From: Zelopaecilomyces penicillatus | Taxonomy: Eukaryota > Ascomycota > Sordariomycetes > Hypocreales > Pseudodiploosporaceae | Direction of reading: 5' to 3' | Assembly: GCA_005765155.1 (NCBI GenBank) | Contig: VCCP01000002.1 | Span: forward strand, 2,170,001 to 2,234,000 | Length of the DNA stretch: 64,000 nt | Shown here: piece after piece, positions 47,838 to 63,612 of the stretch | Layout of the letters: the number at the start of each line of letters is the position of its first letter | Numbering within the stretch: position 1 is the first letter of the stretch | Made by a program: the position numbers and the translations under genes | Notes under the pieces: generated by a model | Told to the model about the DNA's origin: nothing | What the model saw: the letters and a program-made list of their open reading frames with translations, nothing else | The model's database searches: none

Positions 47838-50154
47838 ACTATCCTTTTATTATTATAATAATAATTTAATACTATTATATATTAAATTCTAAATGTTTAT
47901 TATTATTATATTATTATTAATTTAATTATAAAATCTTAGCTAGATAATAATAAAATATTATCTTTTTATCTACCGTTTTATTATATTTTTATTATTATAT
48001 CTCTTTTATCTTATCTTTTTATATCTTTATTATTTAAGTCTTTTAGTTTTTTATTTTATAATATTTATTATAATTAAATCCTTATATTCTTATTACCCTT
48101 TTCCTAGCTTTTTACTACCCTTTTTATTATATTTTATTATTTATTAAGATAATACTCTAAAAGAGATTCTATACCCTTACTTATACTATTAAAAAGTAGA
48201 TTAATTAAATAAATAAAATTATAATATAAAGTTAATAGTATATATATTACTTTTATACTTCTTTGGCTATCAATAATAAAAAGATAAAATATAAAGTAAA
48301 GCCTATAGAAATTATAAAGATACTTTATATATTTATTAATACTTATATTAAAAGGTATAAATAATATAATAAATAATCGATTAAATATTCTTTATAAATA
48401 AATAATATTATTATAGCCTTTTATTTAATAATTATTAATATTTCTATTATTATTTAATTCTTTTATTATTATATAAGGTAATATCTAAGATTTAATTAAT
48501 TATTTAATTTTTCTTATTAATTTAATTAAAGAGAATTAATCAGATTCTAAAAATCTATTATTTATTAAGGATAAGTAATATACTTTAATTAGTATTTTAT
48601 TAAACCTTTATCTAGCTTTTAATAATATTAAGATAATATATTATTATAAGTTTAATCTTATTATTTTTTTAAAGGAATATAATCCTATTAAGGCTATATG
48701 TAACTTATTTATTATCTAATATAAAAATACCTTTATTATTATTTAATACTAGTTTAAGAAGCTATTTAACTTAATTATAAATTTATTAAAAATATTATTA
48801 TTAGGTATTATTAATATTTTAATAATAATAGACTATTAAATAATAAAGATTTATAAAAGCCTTTTTTAAAGATAAAATAAGTATTTAAAGAAATAGTAAA
48901 ATTCTTTATTTAAATAAAAATAATAAAGGCTATATTATCTAATAGATTACTCTTTATAACTATTATAAAACTATTAAGGATATAATAAATAAAAAGAATA
49001 ATATTAATAATAAATTTATTAATAAATTATTATAACTTTCTTATATATATAAATATATTTAATTAGGGTTTTTTTATATATTTTTTTTTATTATTATTTT
49101 TTAAAGATTTATTTTATAAGAGCTGTTATTTATTTATAATAGATTTAAAGATATATTTTATTATTTAAGTTAAAATATAATATAATTATAATTTTACTTT
49201 ATTAAGTTTTTAGCTTTTTTTAATAGTTTTTTAATAATCTTTTATAATTTTTTTTTAATATTTTATTAAAAGCTATTAATATCTTTAATGTATTAATATC
49301 TTTTATTATAATCTATTAATTATACTTTAAAGGCTAATCCTTTTATTTAATTAGATAATATTATTTATCTTTTATTATAGCTTAATCTTTAATTTCTTAG
49401 ATTTTCTATTCTTTTTCATTCTAAAATTCTAATATAAATAAAATATTTAAATTTTTTTTTTTTCTTCAAGATTTAAATAAGCTAATATAGAAAATACTAT
49501 AAAGCCTTATATATTAATTAAATAAAACTAATTAATATACTTATATTTTAATAGGCTATAATACTTTAAATAGATTAATAAAGTATAATATTAACTTTTA
49601 TTTTATTTTTAATTTTAAATTCTTAGTATTAAATATAATTAAGGATCCTTACTTAAAATCTATAGAGAAATATATCTTATTATAGTATTTTATTTACCTT
49701 ATTATAATATTCTATTAATTATTCTTTAATCTTTCTTATATTTTAATTAAAATTCTAATATAGGATTTAGCTATAGAAATTTATATTATTTTATTATATT
49801 TATTAATTATTTTAAAATCTAGATTATAGTTTATTAAAGCCTTATATAATAAAAAGCCTATTATTAAGGATTTTATTAAGTTATATATAAATTATATTAT
49901 ATAAAATAAAGATAGCTAGGCTATTTATTTCTTTATTATAAAGTCTTAAAGATAATATTCTAATATCTGATTTATTCTTTTTATTTAATTATTTATTTAT
50001 AGATACAATACTATTAAAAGATAATATTATATCTATAAAATAAAGTATAATTCTAATTAAAACTAGCTTATAAAAATTAATCTTTAATCTAATATAATAC
50101 CTTTTAATACTTTATAATATAATTTTATCTTATTATAGAATAATTTAATTAGCT

Positions 50155-50186
<32 letters not shown>

Positions 50187-51399
50187 AAATATTAAATATA
50201 TTTAATATATCTATTAATAATAACTAGTATTAAATCTATTTTTTTTTATTAAAAATTATTAATAATAATCTGATAATAAAGTTTATTAAGATTTATTTCT
50301 ATAATTATATAGGTATTAATAAGGAATCTAGATATCTATATAATTAATAATATTATAATACTATACCTTAATAAATATTATAGCTTATAATATATCTCTT
50401 AATATTTTTATTTATAAGCTATTATTAAAACTTTTATTATAATAGCTTTAGGATATAATTAATATTAAAATATTTAAATAATAGATTATTATAATAGAGT
50501 TAAAATAATTTATTCCTTAAAGATAATTTTTTTAAAATATAAATATAATTCCTAGATTTAATAAAATTATATATATCTATTAATTAATATTTAATATTAT
50601 TATTACCTTTCTTTTATAATAAATCTATCTTTTATTAATATATCTTTTTATTATTAGATTAGATATTCTTAATAAGTTTTTATAAAGATTAGGAAATATT
50701 AATATTATAGAATATTTCTTATAGAAATACTTTTTTTATTATTATTAATAGAATTCTTTATTTATAATCTATTATAGATTTTATTTATAAAAGGAAATCT
50801 AAATAATTCTTTAATAAAAAATTATTATTATTTTAATTAATTATATTAGATTTTATTAATCTAGATTATAATATAAAAAATAAGTTTATATTATTTAAAG
50901 CTTTATATTTATAATTTAAATACTTTAATAGAATATTTATTAGATTTAATTTATTTAATTAATATTTAATAATAAAACTATAAGGTATTAATATTATAAA
51001 TTATTTAGCTTATCTTTTTAATAATTTTATTTAAGATATAAAGGATTTAAGGTTTTAATAATTAAATAATACCTTTATTTATTTTATAAATCCTTTTATA
51101 TATCTTTATTAATATTAAAATAAATAAATAATAATAAATATCTTTTAATTAAGAGTACTATAATTAATCTCTATTAATATAAATTTTTAAAACCAGAAAG
51201 CTATAAGATATTATATAGAATTATTATTCTATTATAATATAATATTTATTATTATAAACCTAAATATATTAATCTTAAAATATATTTTATATTATAAATT
51301 AAAATAATAAAATAATAATATTTCTTAGAATATATTTTTAAATCTAAAAAAAGCTTATTATTTAATAGGATTTAAGATAATGTTTCCTAGCTTTTTCCT
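47838..51399 (-). pseudogene. C2 RNase H and integrase region, RIP-destroyed
   Basis: Minus-strand part downstream of RT, 3.5 kb, enough for RNase H and integrase and perhaps a chromodomain. No catalytic residues could be placed. A purine tract (aaaaggatag on the minus strand) adjoins the 3' LTR at about 47838-47847. Confidence 0.5.
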
Positions 51400-52100
51400 A
51401 TTAATACTCCCTTTTAACAAAATATTTAATAATACTATAATATTAAAATATTAATAAATAAATCTTTAATAAAGGTTATAGAATTTAAGGAAGATTTATA
51501 TTTTTTTATAGATTTTTAGCTTTTATTATTCTATAATTATTATAACTTTATTTAGATTTATTATTATTCCTTTTAAAGATAAGATAAAACCTAAAAACTC
51601 TATTATTTCTTTATAAAATTAATACTTCTTTAAATTAATATATAATTCTATAACTCTTAAGCTTTATAATATTTATTTAATATATTTTATATACTCTTTA
51701 TATATTTTAGAAAAAATTAAAATATTATTAAAATAAATAATAAAAATTATATTAATTAGCTTATTTAATACCTTATAAATATAATATTAAAATATTATTA
51801 ATATATTAATTAAATTAAAAATATTATTAGATATTTATAATAATTATAATATATTTAAAAAGCTATTTTTTATTTATCTTTTTTATTAATTCTAATTTAA
51901 TAATAAATATCTTTAATATTAATTTTAAAAAAGATTTAATACCTATAATTCTATCTAGAATCTTTATAATAAGGAATAAAATATAATAATTCTTTTTTAT
52001 AACCCTATTAAAACCTTAATAATCTATATATAATCTAAGGATCTTATCCTTTTTAAATATAAAAAGAATTAATATATTTATAAGGCTTTTAAAGGCTTAT
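51400..52100 (-). pseudogene. C2 reverse transcriptase block, RIP-destroyed
   Basis: The minus strand at about 52010-52085 reads LFIFKKDKILRLYIDY then a FNRVIKKNYYILF block, the Gypsy RT N-terminal motif, matching C1 closely on the other strand. The later blocks follow towards 51600 with heavy RIP-type change. Confidence 0.82.
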
Positions 52101-54127
52101 ATATACTTAAATAATAAATTTTTATTAAGATATTTTTATAGCTTTTATAACTCTTATTAAGATAAAGGGTAAATAATACTATATAATAGGGTTTTATCTA
52201 ATAATAGATTAATAATATAATCTATTATCTTATATATAGATAATATTCTAGTATTATTAAATTAAAAAATATTAAGGAAATTATATAATTCTAATAGTAA
52301 TTCTTTAATATCTTAAAACCCTTTTATCTATTCCTTTTCTAATAAATAAATTAATTTATTTTAATAAATAATTAAAAAAATAATTAATTTAGTTTAATAA
52401 ACCTTTATAAATTTATATAATTATAATACTTTTATTTTATTTTAAATTTATTTAAATTATTAAAAACTATTATATATACTTAAATATATTTAATATCTTT
52501 ATAATATTAGTATTCTAAATAAAATAAGACTTTTTTTCTTTCTTAGATTATAATTAATCCTTAAATAAATATAAATAAATTCTTAGATAAATCCTTTTAA
52601 ATTAATAAATATAATAAACACTTTTTAAATATTATAAATATAAATTTATTCTTTATTTATTACTTTTAAAAAAAGGATTTTTTTAATAGATATTTATTTT
52701 AATTTATTTTTTCTTATAAATATATTATTAATTAAATTTAATTTTAAGTATATATTAAGATTTATATATATTTTAATAGTATTTTATCCTTTAATTATTA
52801 TTAATATATAAAAATAAATAATTATATTAATATCTATTTTTTTAATTAAAGTTAAAAGGCTTATTTTAATTAATAATCTTTTTTTAGATTATATTAGTTA
52901 TTATTTTTCTGATTTTAGAATAATTTATAATTTATTATATTTATAATACCCTTTAGATAGTATCTTATTATATAATTAAGATTATTATAAGAATAATAAA
53001 TAAATTTTATTAATTATAATAATCCCTTTTTTTATATTTAAGATAGATTTAATTTTATTAATTAATTTAAGTTTAGGCCTTTATTCTAAAATATAAGGTT
53101 TAAATAATCTTTTTTATAATTAAATAAAATCTATATAATATTAATTATTCTTCTTTTATTTATTATTATATTAATAGGCTTTTTAATTATATTAGATTTA
53201 TTTTATTTATTTAGATTTCTCTTTTAAGTAATATATTAGGTTTTATTACTTCTTTTTTATTAGTTTTATAGTTTTCGTTTTATTTTATAGCCTTTTTATA
53301 GCTATTTTATTACCTTAATTATTCCCTTATATATTATTAGGAATTCTTTATTATTTATCTTTATATTAGCTTAGAATAATAATTAAAGCTTAATAAAGAA
53401 AAATAATATTAATTATATCTTTATAAGCTTTATATAAGCCTTTTAATATCTTAAAGTTAAAGAGAAATCTTATAATAATTAATTAAATCTTTATATTAAA
53501 GAATTATATATTAAATAAATATCTATTATCTAAAAACTAGAATCCTTAAATAGGTATTTAATTTATATAATAAATATATTCTAGTTTAATTATTAATTAA
53601 TACCTTTTTATTAAGGATTTATTTAATATTTTATATTTAATAGCTTTTAATATTTTTAATTTATATTATTAATTATTTTATTAATTTAATTTTCTATACT
53701 ATAATATATTTTTTTATTTTCTTAAAAATAATAGTTTAGATTACTTTTCTAGTTTTTTTAATTTTTTAATAATCCTTTATAAAATAAATAAATAATTAAA
53801 GTTAATTTTACAAGCTTTATATTATAATCAGAATTATTATTATTTTATTAGGCTTTTAATTATATTTTTATTTAGAATATTAAAAGAATATTATTAATCT
53901 AGTATTATTATTTTTAAATTATCTTTTATTAGAGTTTTAATTATATTTTAAATTCTTTTATAATTAATTATTTTTAATTAAAGGGTTTATTTAAAGCTAA
54001 GGTATTTTAATTAATATTATCTAAATATTTTAGAGATATTTCTTTTAGCTTTTATTTTTCTTATACTAAGATTTTATATAATATAACTATACTTATCCTA
54101 AGTAATTATATAGAGAAATAATAAAAT
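52101..54127 (-). pseudogene. C2 leader, gag and protease region, RIP-destroyed
   Basis: Minus-strand interior between 5' LTR and RT. The sequence next to the LTR (taattttattatttctct on the minus strand) corresponds to C1's leader start after its duplicated LTR end. No Gag motif recognised. Confidence 0.5.
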
Positions 54128-54317
54128 TATAATAATAGATTTAATTTATAATAGTTAAGTAGAATAAGGATAATTATATTTAGGTATTATTATTATAAAA
54201 GACTATTACTTATTTTATTTATATTATAGTAATAAAAGTAAGTTAAAAAGTATTATATATTTAGGGGTTATATAGTATTTTAGGTATATATATCTTATAT
54301 CTTATAATACTATTATA
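54128..54317 (-). repeat. 5' LTR of C2 (190 bp)
   Basis: Exactly the same length as 47648-47837; differences are mostly transitions. Confidence 0.92.
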
Positions 54318-55266
54318 CTATATATATAATATTAAATAAAATAAGTATAAATAATTACTTTTATTATAAGTATTATTTATTAAAAATAAAATAAATATAA
54401 TTCCTTAAAAAACTAAATATTAATTATATTATTAAAGATATAATTAATAATAAGGAATTAATTAATTTAGAATAGCTTTTTAAAAATAATAAAAAATATT
54501 AATAAAGCTTATCTTTAATAATAATAAAGTAATTATTAAATATATATTAATAAAATTAATAAAGCAGTATATAAAGCTTTAAAAGTAATTAAAATTAAAT
54601 TAGATTTTCTAATAAAACAAAACATCTAAAAGAAAAGAAAGATATTAATTATATAATCCCTTTAAGGTATATATCTATACTATATATAAGGAAAAGGTTA
54701 ATAAAGTTAACTTTATTAATAATATTTCTTTAGATAAGTTTATATTTAATAATAACCTATTTTAAAAAAAAGAAATAAAAGAAAATAAAGAAAAGAATTA
54801 ATCCAGATATATCCTTTATTAAATATATTATTTTAAAGTTCTTTAATATATATAAAGGATTCTTATTCTATAAAGAATATTATAAGAAAATCCTCTTTTA
54901 AATTAAAGATATATTAATCTAATAAAAGATTAATATTTTCCTAAAGATTCTTTATAATAAAGAATAGGCTTTATCTTAATAATTTAAAGAAAATAAAATA
55001 TTTAATTTATTAATTATACCTTTTTAAGTTATTAAAATAATTTCTTATTTAGCTTAATAAGTATATTTTATTCTTATTTTATAAAGATTAAAAATAAAAG
55101 CTATAATATTATTAAAAATATACTTTAAGAATTATATATTAAAAGAATCTTATACCTTTTATAGAAATTAATATTTCTTTATTAAAAAAAAAGATAAAGG
55201 GCTTTATTTAATTAATATTATTATAAAATATAATATTATTATTCTTAGAGATATATTTATCCCTTT
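54318..55266 (+). pseudogene. Gypsy B2 linker and start of RT, RIP-destroyed
   Basis: Colinear with B1 27236-28185. It reaches the RT KKK..GL block at about 55180-55215 and ends at TSD ccttt (55262-55266). Confidence 0.75.
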
Positions 55267-55717
55267 TATTAAAATAAATAGGTTTTTATATAATAGCCTA
55301 ATCTATTATCCCCTAAGAGTTAGACCTGTTATAGCTTAATAGCTAAACCTGCTATAGCCTAGCAGTTAGACCTGCTATAAGACCTAAGATATCCAGGCAG
55401 CCTGATCTATTATATAAAGCTATTTAATAAAATAAAGGCTTATCCCTTATACCTTTCCCTTTCTCTATATTTAAATACTTAAAAATTCTAAATAAACATT
55501 ATTTAAAATATTTAAATAATTCTAAATAATCTTAATATATTTTAAATATATAAGATAACTAGATTTTAAGTTAAATCCTGCTTTCTTTTTTATATTAGTA
55601 ATATAATTATTTCTTTCTTTTTTTCTTTAAAATTCACTTTAAATAACTATTCACTGCTTTTCTTTCACTACTATTATTACTAGCTTTAATTATAACTATA
55701 TACTATAAATTATAATA
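55267..55717 (+). repeat. Solo LTR of Copia family A in B2 RT (451 bp)
   Basis: Complete A LTR with perfect TSD ccttt (55262-55266 and 55718-55722). B1 is uninterrupted at the matching site (about 28175-28185). Confidence 0.95.
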
Positions 55718-56783
55718 CCTTTTAATACTGATTTTTTTAATAAAAACTTCTTTATATATATTATACTTTTATTATTAGATTTTTTTTCTAGTTATAATTA
55801 AATCTTATTAAATAAAAAGAATAGGGATCTTATTATATTTTCTTTTATTATTAATACTTTAAGGATATATATACTTCTTTAAAGTATTATAAATTCTATA
55901 GTTTAATTTATAAGAATTATAATTTAGATATTATTTCATCTTATTATAGATATTTATAAACCCTTTTTAATAATATTATTATATATAAGCTATAATCTAT
56001 TTATAATAATAAAAAGATTCTTCTTAAAGTATAAAAATATATATTTAAATATTTATAAAACCTTAATAAAATCCTTTTTAATATTAAGATCTTTAAATAT
56101 ATAATATTAAAAGGGAAATCAAGATATTATTAAAATATAATTATTATTATTAGATTCCTTTATAGAATATTTAAAAAGAAATTAATTAAAAAGAAAATTA
56201 TTAAGATCTTAAAATAGCTTATTTATTATAATATAATAAATATTAAAGCCTTTTTTAGATTTATTAATTATTATTAAATTTAGATATATAATCTAATCTA
56301 ATTATTTTATTTTTTATTATAAAAGAAAGCCTTTTAAAAATAAAAAGAATTATAATTAAAGATAATAATTAAGCTTAGAAATATAATAATAATTATCTTT
56401 ATTTTAATATTATTTAATCTCTTTAAAAAGAATAAAACAATTATATTTATAATAGATATTAGCCTTAAAGGTTAAAGAATAGCTTTAATATAAATCCTAA
56501 AAAGATAATAATATTTAATTAAATTTAAAAATAATTATTAAAATAAGATTAAATATAATTATAATATAATAAAATAAAAATATAAGGCTATTCCTTTTAT
56601 ATTTTAAAGGCTTAAAAATATATTTATAATATATAATTTACTTTAAAGATAGATATATATATCCTTATATATTAGCTTAATAATACTATTTATAATATAT
56701 TAAATAGTTTTATTATCTATTAAATTAATTATATTATATTATTTGATTTTATTATTAAATATATTTCTAGGAAAAATAATAAT
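55718..56783 (+). pseudogene. Gypsy B2 RT and RNase H, RIP-destroyed
   Basis: Colinear with B1 about 28180-29250, including the equivalents of LDFFS, the NN catalytic block and FIID. Further stops compared with B1. Confidence 0.75.
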
Positions 56784-57259
56784 TATTAAAATAAGTGGGT
56801 TTTATATAACAGCCTGATCTGTTATAAGATTAATAGCTAGACCTACTATAGCTTAGCAGCTAAACCTGCTATAGCCCTAGCAGCCAGACCTGCTATAAGA
56901 TAGCAGCCTGACCTGCTATAAGACCTAAAAAGCCTGTGCAGCCTAATCTGCTATATTGGGCTAGACTAGTAAAATAAGGGCTTATCCCTTATACCCCTCC
57001 CTTTCTTATTATTTAGAATACTTACAAATCTAAAGAAATATTATTTGGAATTCTTAAATAATTCTAAATAATCCTAGTATTATTTAGATATATAAGATAG
57101 CTAGATTCCTAGTTAAATCCTGGTTTCTTTTCTATATTAATAATATAATTATTTCTTTTTTCTTTTTTTTAAAATTCACTCCAGATAACTATTCGCTGCC
57201 TTTCTTTTATTACTATAACTACTAGCTTTAATTATAACCTTATACTATAAATTATAATA
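56784..57259 (+). repeat. Solo LTR of Copia family A at the B2 RNase H end (476 bp)
   Basis: Complete A LTR with TSD ataat (56779-56783 and 57260-57264). The empty site is seen in B1 as ggaaaaataatagtatag at about 29238-29256, where atagt corresponds to ataat. Confidence 0.95.
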
Positions 57260-58860
57260 ATAATATAATAAATAAACTATTTTAAAAAGAATTAAAGCTA
57301 TTTAATTAAATAAATATTAAAATTAAAGAGGATTTAAAGAATATAATTAATATATATCTTAGGTTAATATAATTAAATATATTAAAATCTAGATATTTTA
57401 TAAAGTCTTAATAGATTATTAAATTCTTATATTTATTAAAAAGATTATTTCATCTTAATAAAGTATAATTTAAAATATTATATTAAAAAGCTTAAAGATT
57501 CTTTATTAAAAATAAGAAACTTTAATTAAGGCTAATTTATAAAAGAAATTATCTTATATTAGTTATTAATAACTTATCTATTTATAAGAAACTAATAATA
57601 AGCTATTATATAGCTTAAGGGTATAAAAATAAAGTAATTATCTTTAAAACTCTTTTTAATAAATACTATTAAAAAAAGATATAAAATAATATTTCTTTAA
57701 TTATAGCCTATTACCTTAAATATTAAAAGTTTATATTATAATAGGATAGAGAATTAATAATTCTAATATTATTTATATAGCTAATATTAAAAATATACTT
57801 TAATTTATAAAATATATTATTTAATTATAGGATAAACTTCCTTATAAAAGCTTATTATAATTTACTTAAATAAATAAAGGTTTAATTAATATAATAAGTT
57901 AATTTAAGGGCTATAACTTGATTTGTTATAACCTTAATATAATAATATAGATTTATATTTTATATAATTATTAATAATAAATCTAAAATAAAAGGGCTTC
58001 TTTCTTAAATATTATTTAATCTAGATATAAAATATATTTAAATATCTAAATATAATTCAATAATTAATTCTATAATTAAAGTTAGTTATTAAAGCTTTAT
58101 ATTTATAATAATAAAGATATTAAAAAAGGACTTTAAATAGATAAGATACCTTAAAATAGCTATTCTTATAAATAGAATTATAATTAAATTATCTTATAGC
58201 TTCTTTATTTTATATTTTATATATAGGTATAATCTTATTTTATTATTTAAAATTAAATTTCTAATATAAAGGCTTATTAATTAGGATATTATTATTAATA
58301 TTAATAACTTATTTAAATCTTATATTTAAATATTAAAAAAAAGATTAAAAGATATAATAAAAGCTAAAAATAAAATAATTAATTTTAAGAAAAAGCTAAT
58401 AATAAGAATAAATACTATTAATAAATATATACTTTAATTAAAATATAATTAATTAATATTAAATAATTTAATACTTATATATAATATATATAAAAAGTAG
58501 AATAAATCCTATATAATAAAGATAATAATATATTAATATAACCTATATTAGATTACTTTATTAATAGATATTATTAAAATATATATACTTTATATAATAA
58601 ATAGGATTTTTTTAGATAAGACCTATTCTAAAAACTATTTAAAGAAGTTTATTAAAGATAAGTATAATTAATAAATATTTAATATTAATATATAGTTTTT
58701 TAAACCTAAAGATAAATAAGAATTATATAAGTAAAAAAGAGAATTAGGATTATTAAATCTTTTTATATACTTTAATTTATCTATTAATTAAATAATATTT
58801 TAAGACTTTAATTTTAATTTTAATCTTAAAAAAGACTTTTTAAATTTATTATTAATTATT
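57260..58860 (+). pseudogene. Gypsy B2 integrase, RIP-destroyed
   Basis: Colinear with B1 29256-30850. Integrase blocks are in the same places relative to B1 but with more stops and almost no remaining C or G at RIP sites. Confidence 0.75.
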
Positions 58861-61800
58861 AAATCTTATTTTAAAATTATAATCCCTAATTTAATTTAAT
58901 ATTAAAAGAGTATATATTAATTATATTTATTTTAAATATATATATAACTTTTTATATATTTAAATTAAGGATTTTTTAGCTTAAATTCTATTTAAAAATC
59001 CTTAATAAAAAGGATCTTAATAATATTTTTTAAAAGATATAATAAATGTTATTTTTTATATATAATATTCTATTATTAATATATAAACTAATTATATTAA
59101 ATTAATTATAATAAATAATTAATACTTTTAAATCTTAATTATAATAATTAAATTATTTTTATATTAATAATTAAATAATCCTTATTAATCTTATTTCTTT
59201 ATAATCTTTTTTTAGTTTATATTAATCTAATTTTATTATACCTTAAAGTATAAACCTATTCTTAGATCTATTCTATATTTATATTAATTAAAATTAAATA
59301 AAGCTTATATTTATCTACCTAAGACCTTTCCTTTTACTTTAAAAAACTTATTAAATTCCTATTAAAAATAAGAGTTCTTATAAATTATTTTAGTATTATA
59401 ATATTATCTTTCTTTAATTTGCTTATTTATATAAATCCTTTTTTTATTTTATTATATATATATTTTATAATATTATATTAAATTAATTATATTCTTTTAT
59501 TAATTTATTTTATTTTATAAAGATTAATTAATATTTTTAAAAACTAATTTATTTATTAATATTAAATTATTTAGATTATATGATTAATATTATTATTTTA
59601 AAATTAATTTATTTTATTCTTTTTAAATTAAACCTATATTCTAGTAATTAAAGAATTATTTAATCTTATTTATATCTATTAAATCCTATTAAGGTTTTTC
59701 TTTATTATCTTATCTATATCTTATTTTATTATATATTTAATCCTTAAAATTAATAATTAATATTTCTATAAATAAGAAATAATAGATATATTTAAGAATT
59801 CTAAAATAATTAATCCCTTTAAATCTTTAATTTAATCCTTTTTTAAGAAAACTATTTACTTTCTTTTATCCTTTAATCTATATTAATAACTATAAAATCC
59901 TTTATATCTATAATTTAAATATTTATTTTATTTATAATTTATATAATACTTATTATACTTATTTAAGATTAAAATATATAAATAATATAATTATATAATA
60001 TACTTTTTTAATAGCTATAATAATAATTAAAAAGGATTATATAAAATAGAAATATAAGATTAGATTAATAATCCTATAATAATTAATAAATAAAAAATAA
60101 ATAAAAAATAAATCCTTTTTTTTATTTTATTAAGATATTAAAGAAATATCTATAAATATATTTTATTTTCATTAATATAAATATAAAATAAAATACTTAT
60201 ATTTTTATAATAGATTCTAATATAAAATATTCTTAATAATTATAAAAATTATCTTTTTAAAAGTATTATTTAAGATTTCAGCTTTTAATTAACTATATAA
60301 AAGTACTAGATATATCTTTTATAAATTTAATAATAAAGGATATCTTATAATAAAAAAAGTAATTTATCTAGTTTATATTTATCTTTCTTAAAATCTATAT
60401 TTTAAAGATTATTTAAATTTAGAAAAAAAAAAATTAATATTAATTTATAAAGATTAAATAATATTAAATTAAAAAGGCTTTATAACTTATTATTATTTTT
60501 ATTATAAAGAATAATTTAATACTATTAAAAAACTTAATATAATTATTTTATAATAAAATAATTTTATAAATAATTATATTATATAGAATAATTATATTTA
60601 TAATAAAACTAATATTAAAAAGCTAAGAATAAATATTATTTTAATTAATTCTTATAATTAAATAATACCTATATTAAAAACCTAAAAAAAATAAAACATA
60701 AATTAATAATCCTAAAATTAAAAGGATTAAATTATAAGATAAAAAAGAAAAAGTTATAAAAGCTAGAAAACAGCCTCTTTAAAAAGTATATAAATAATAA
60801 TATATATTATTTACTAGCTATAAATTATTATTAAATATAATAAAAGCTATACTTTAAAGAAAATACTATTTATAATAAAAAATATCTTTAATTAAATAAT
60901 TATATATAATTATAAAAAGTTATTAATTTAAATCTTTATATACTTATAAAGCTTTTTTTTATAAAGAGATACCTTATATACATTACCCTTTTTTATTTTT
61001 ATTATCTCTCTTAATATTTATATTTTTTTATTTTATTTTTTTAATCTCTATTATTATTTAATTATATCCTTATTTAATTCCTTATTAATATATAATATTA
61101 AAATAATAAAGAACTTCTAAAATATTTATACTCTTTTTTTAAATAAATATTAAAAATATAAGCCTTACTATTATTATAAGAATAATATAGCTTAAAGAAG
61201 ATATAGATTTATTTTATAAATATATTAATAAATATATTATATTTATAATAAACCTAGGGTTTTTTAAATAATCTTATTTTATAATCTTTTAATAAGATTA
61301 ATTTAATTTATTATTAATTCTTTCTTAGAATTTTAATATAGATACCTTAGATTTAATAGTATATAATCTTATTTTTATTATATAATTATTCCTCTAAAGC
61401 CTATAAAAATAGAATTAAAATAATTATTTAATTAAGCTTTATTAATTATTATATATATTAAAGAATAAAGATTAGGCTATTAATTTTATATTATACCCTT
61501 TATTTTAAATTATATTTTATAATATCTTTAATAATATATTCATAGCTTTAAAATAATATATATTTTTAAATTAAAGAAATATTTCTATATATATATATAA
61601 ATCTCCTTAATATTTTATATAAGTTTAAATCCTATAATTATTTAATACTCAATACTTATAATTATATTAATAAGCTAATTATTTTCTATAAAAATATATT
61701 TAATAAATAATTCTTTAATATATTTATTAATTATAAAAATATATATTAGTATTTCTTTATTTAAGATTAATTTAAAGGTTAGCTTTATATTTTTAATTTA

Positions 61801-63612
61801 TAAATAAATAAATTAATATATTATATTAAATAGTTTATATATTTAAGAAAATAGATATATTATAAGCTTAATATACTTTATAATTTTACATTTATAATTA
61901 TTCTATATATAAAATAAATATAAGATTAAAAGTTTAATTATTTATCTTTCTTTTAGGTTTATATTATTATTAAAGGATTAATTAGATTTTTTTTTATATT
62001 AATTAAATTAAAAAAGATTTAAATAAGATTAAGTAGTCTTATAATAATATTTTTTATTTATTCCTTAATAATCCCTTTTATTTATTATTAAAAGATTAAT
62101 ATTTATTTAATAGTTTAAACCAGTCTATATTTAATTATATACTTAAAATAAGGAGTATTATATTATATTTTATTATTAATATATTTAATATAATTAAATA
62201 CTTATAAAGCTTTTATTAAATTACTTTATAGAATCTTAATAATTAAATAATCTATAATTAAGATATAAATAAAGTATTTTATTTTATTTATTTAAAAGGT
62301 ATTATATTATTCTTAATTAATAGATATATCTTATTTATATTATATAATAATTCTAAAGTCTTTTATATATTTATAAAAGATAATTTATTTATATTATTTA
62401 TATAGATTATTATATTATTATTTATTTACTTTATTAAAGTATAAAAGCTTATACTCTTTAAAGCTATTATTAATTAATAATTAAATAATAAATTTAAATA
62501 TAATAAAATAATTAGATTTAAGATAATTAAGATTATTAATATAATTATTATTAAGAAAGCTAAATTAATAATAATTTAGCTTAATAATAATTAAATAATA
62601 ATACCTTAATAATATTTTTTAAGAGTTAATAAAAATAGATTATTTATTATTTATTTAACTTTTAGGCTTTTATCTAGGCTTAGTTTATTTATATATAATA
62701 GTATTAAAGATACTTAAAAATTACTTAATTAAGATTTATTAAATAAAGAATTAAAGTCTATATTAATATAGCTTATATTATATTTAAATCCCTATAAATA
62801 GATTATCTTTAAAAAATAAATAATTAAATTAATTTCTTTAAATATTCTTATAATTAATTTAGATAAGGATATTAATACTTTTAAGGATATTATTATAATC
62901 TTAAGATAATTTATTAATAGGGATCTAAATAAGATATCTTAATTAAATAATAAATATCTTTTTTATAAATAAATTAATCCTTTTAATAAAGAAAAAGAAA
63001 ATCTAAAAAAAAAAAAAAGAATTAATAAAAAGAAATAAACCCTTAGCTCTCTCTATATTATATGCTATTGATTTAATCTATAAAATATAAAAGAAAGATT
63101 ATTATTTAAATAAATATTCATTTACCTTTATAATATTTAAAAGTAATAAAGTATATTATAATTATTAAATTTATTAAGAAAATAAATAATATATTCCTTA
63201 TTAAAAGGCTTATATTATATATTAAATACTTTAATAATTATATTAATCTTTATTTTAATAAAATAATTATAAAAGAAATCCTTTAATATATTAAAAAGAT
63301 AATAAAAGCTTTCTTTAATAGCTTAATAATTTAAGCTATTTAATCTAATAGATTTAAATATTATATTATATAAATATAATTAATAATATTTTTATTTATA
63401 AATTAAATAATAGAATTAAATACTTTAGGGATATTAAAGAAATTAAAAGGATTAAATATTAAAGGATTATTTAATTAAAAATAAATAAAGTAAAAGAAAT
63501 AAAATATATAAATATAGGTATTTAAGGATTATATTTAAATACTATTACTTAATTAATTATAAATATTATTTAATTTAATAATAAGATTATCTTTAATATT
63601 TCTTAAAAGGGT
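58861..63612 (+). pseudogene. Gypsy B2 downstream region, possible extra coding sequence
   Basis: Colinear with B1 30850-32731 plus 33207-35987 and lacking the solo A LTR found there. Its presence in both copies shows that the roughly 4.7-kb 3' region is a family trait. No domain recognised. Confidence 0.45.

Larger units (their letters stand above)
47648..54317 (-). mobile_element. Ty3/Gypsy LTR element C2, full length, inside B2
   Basis: LTRs 47648-47837 and 54128-54317, both 190 bp. The minus strand carries an RT block (about 51640-52090), so the right LTR is the 5' one. The B1 sequence at 27236-27245 is the uninterrupted equivalent of the insertion site. The TSD is blurred: left attta/tttat against right ctata, in a site reading cttat in B1. 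Length is 6.67 kb, complete for a Gypsy element. Heavily RIP-mutated. Confidence 0.92.
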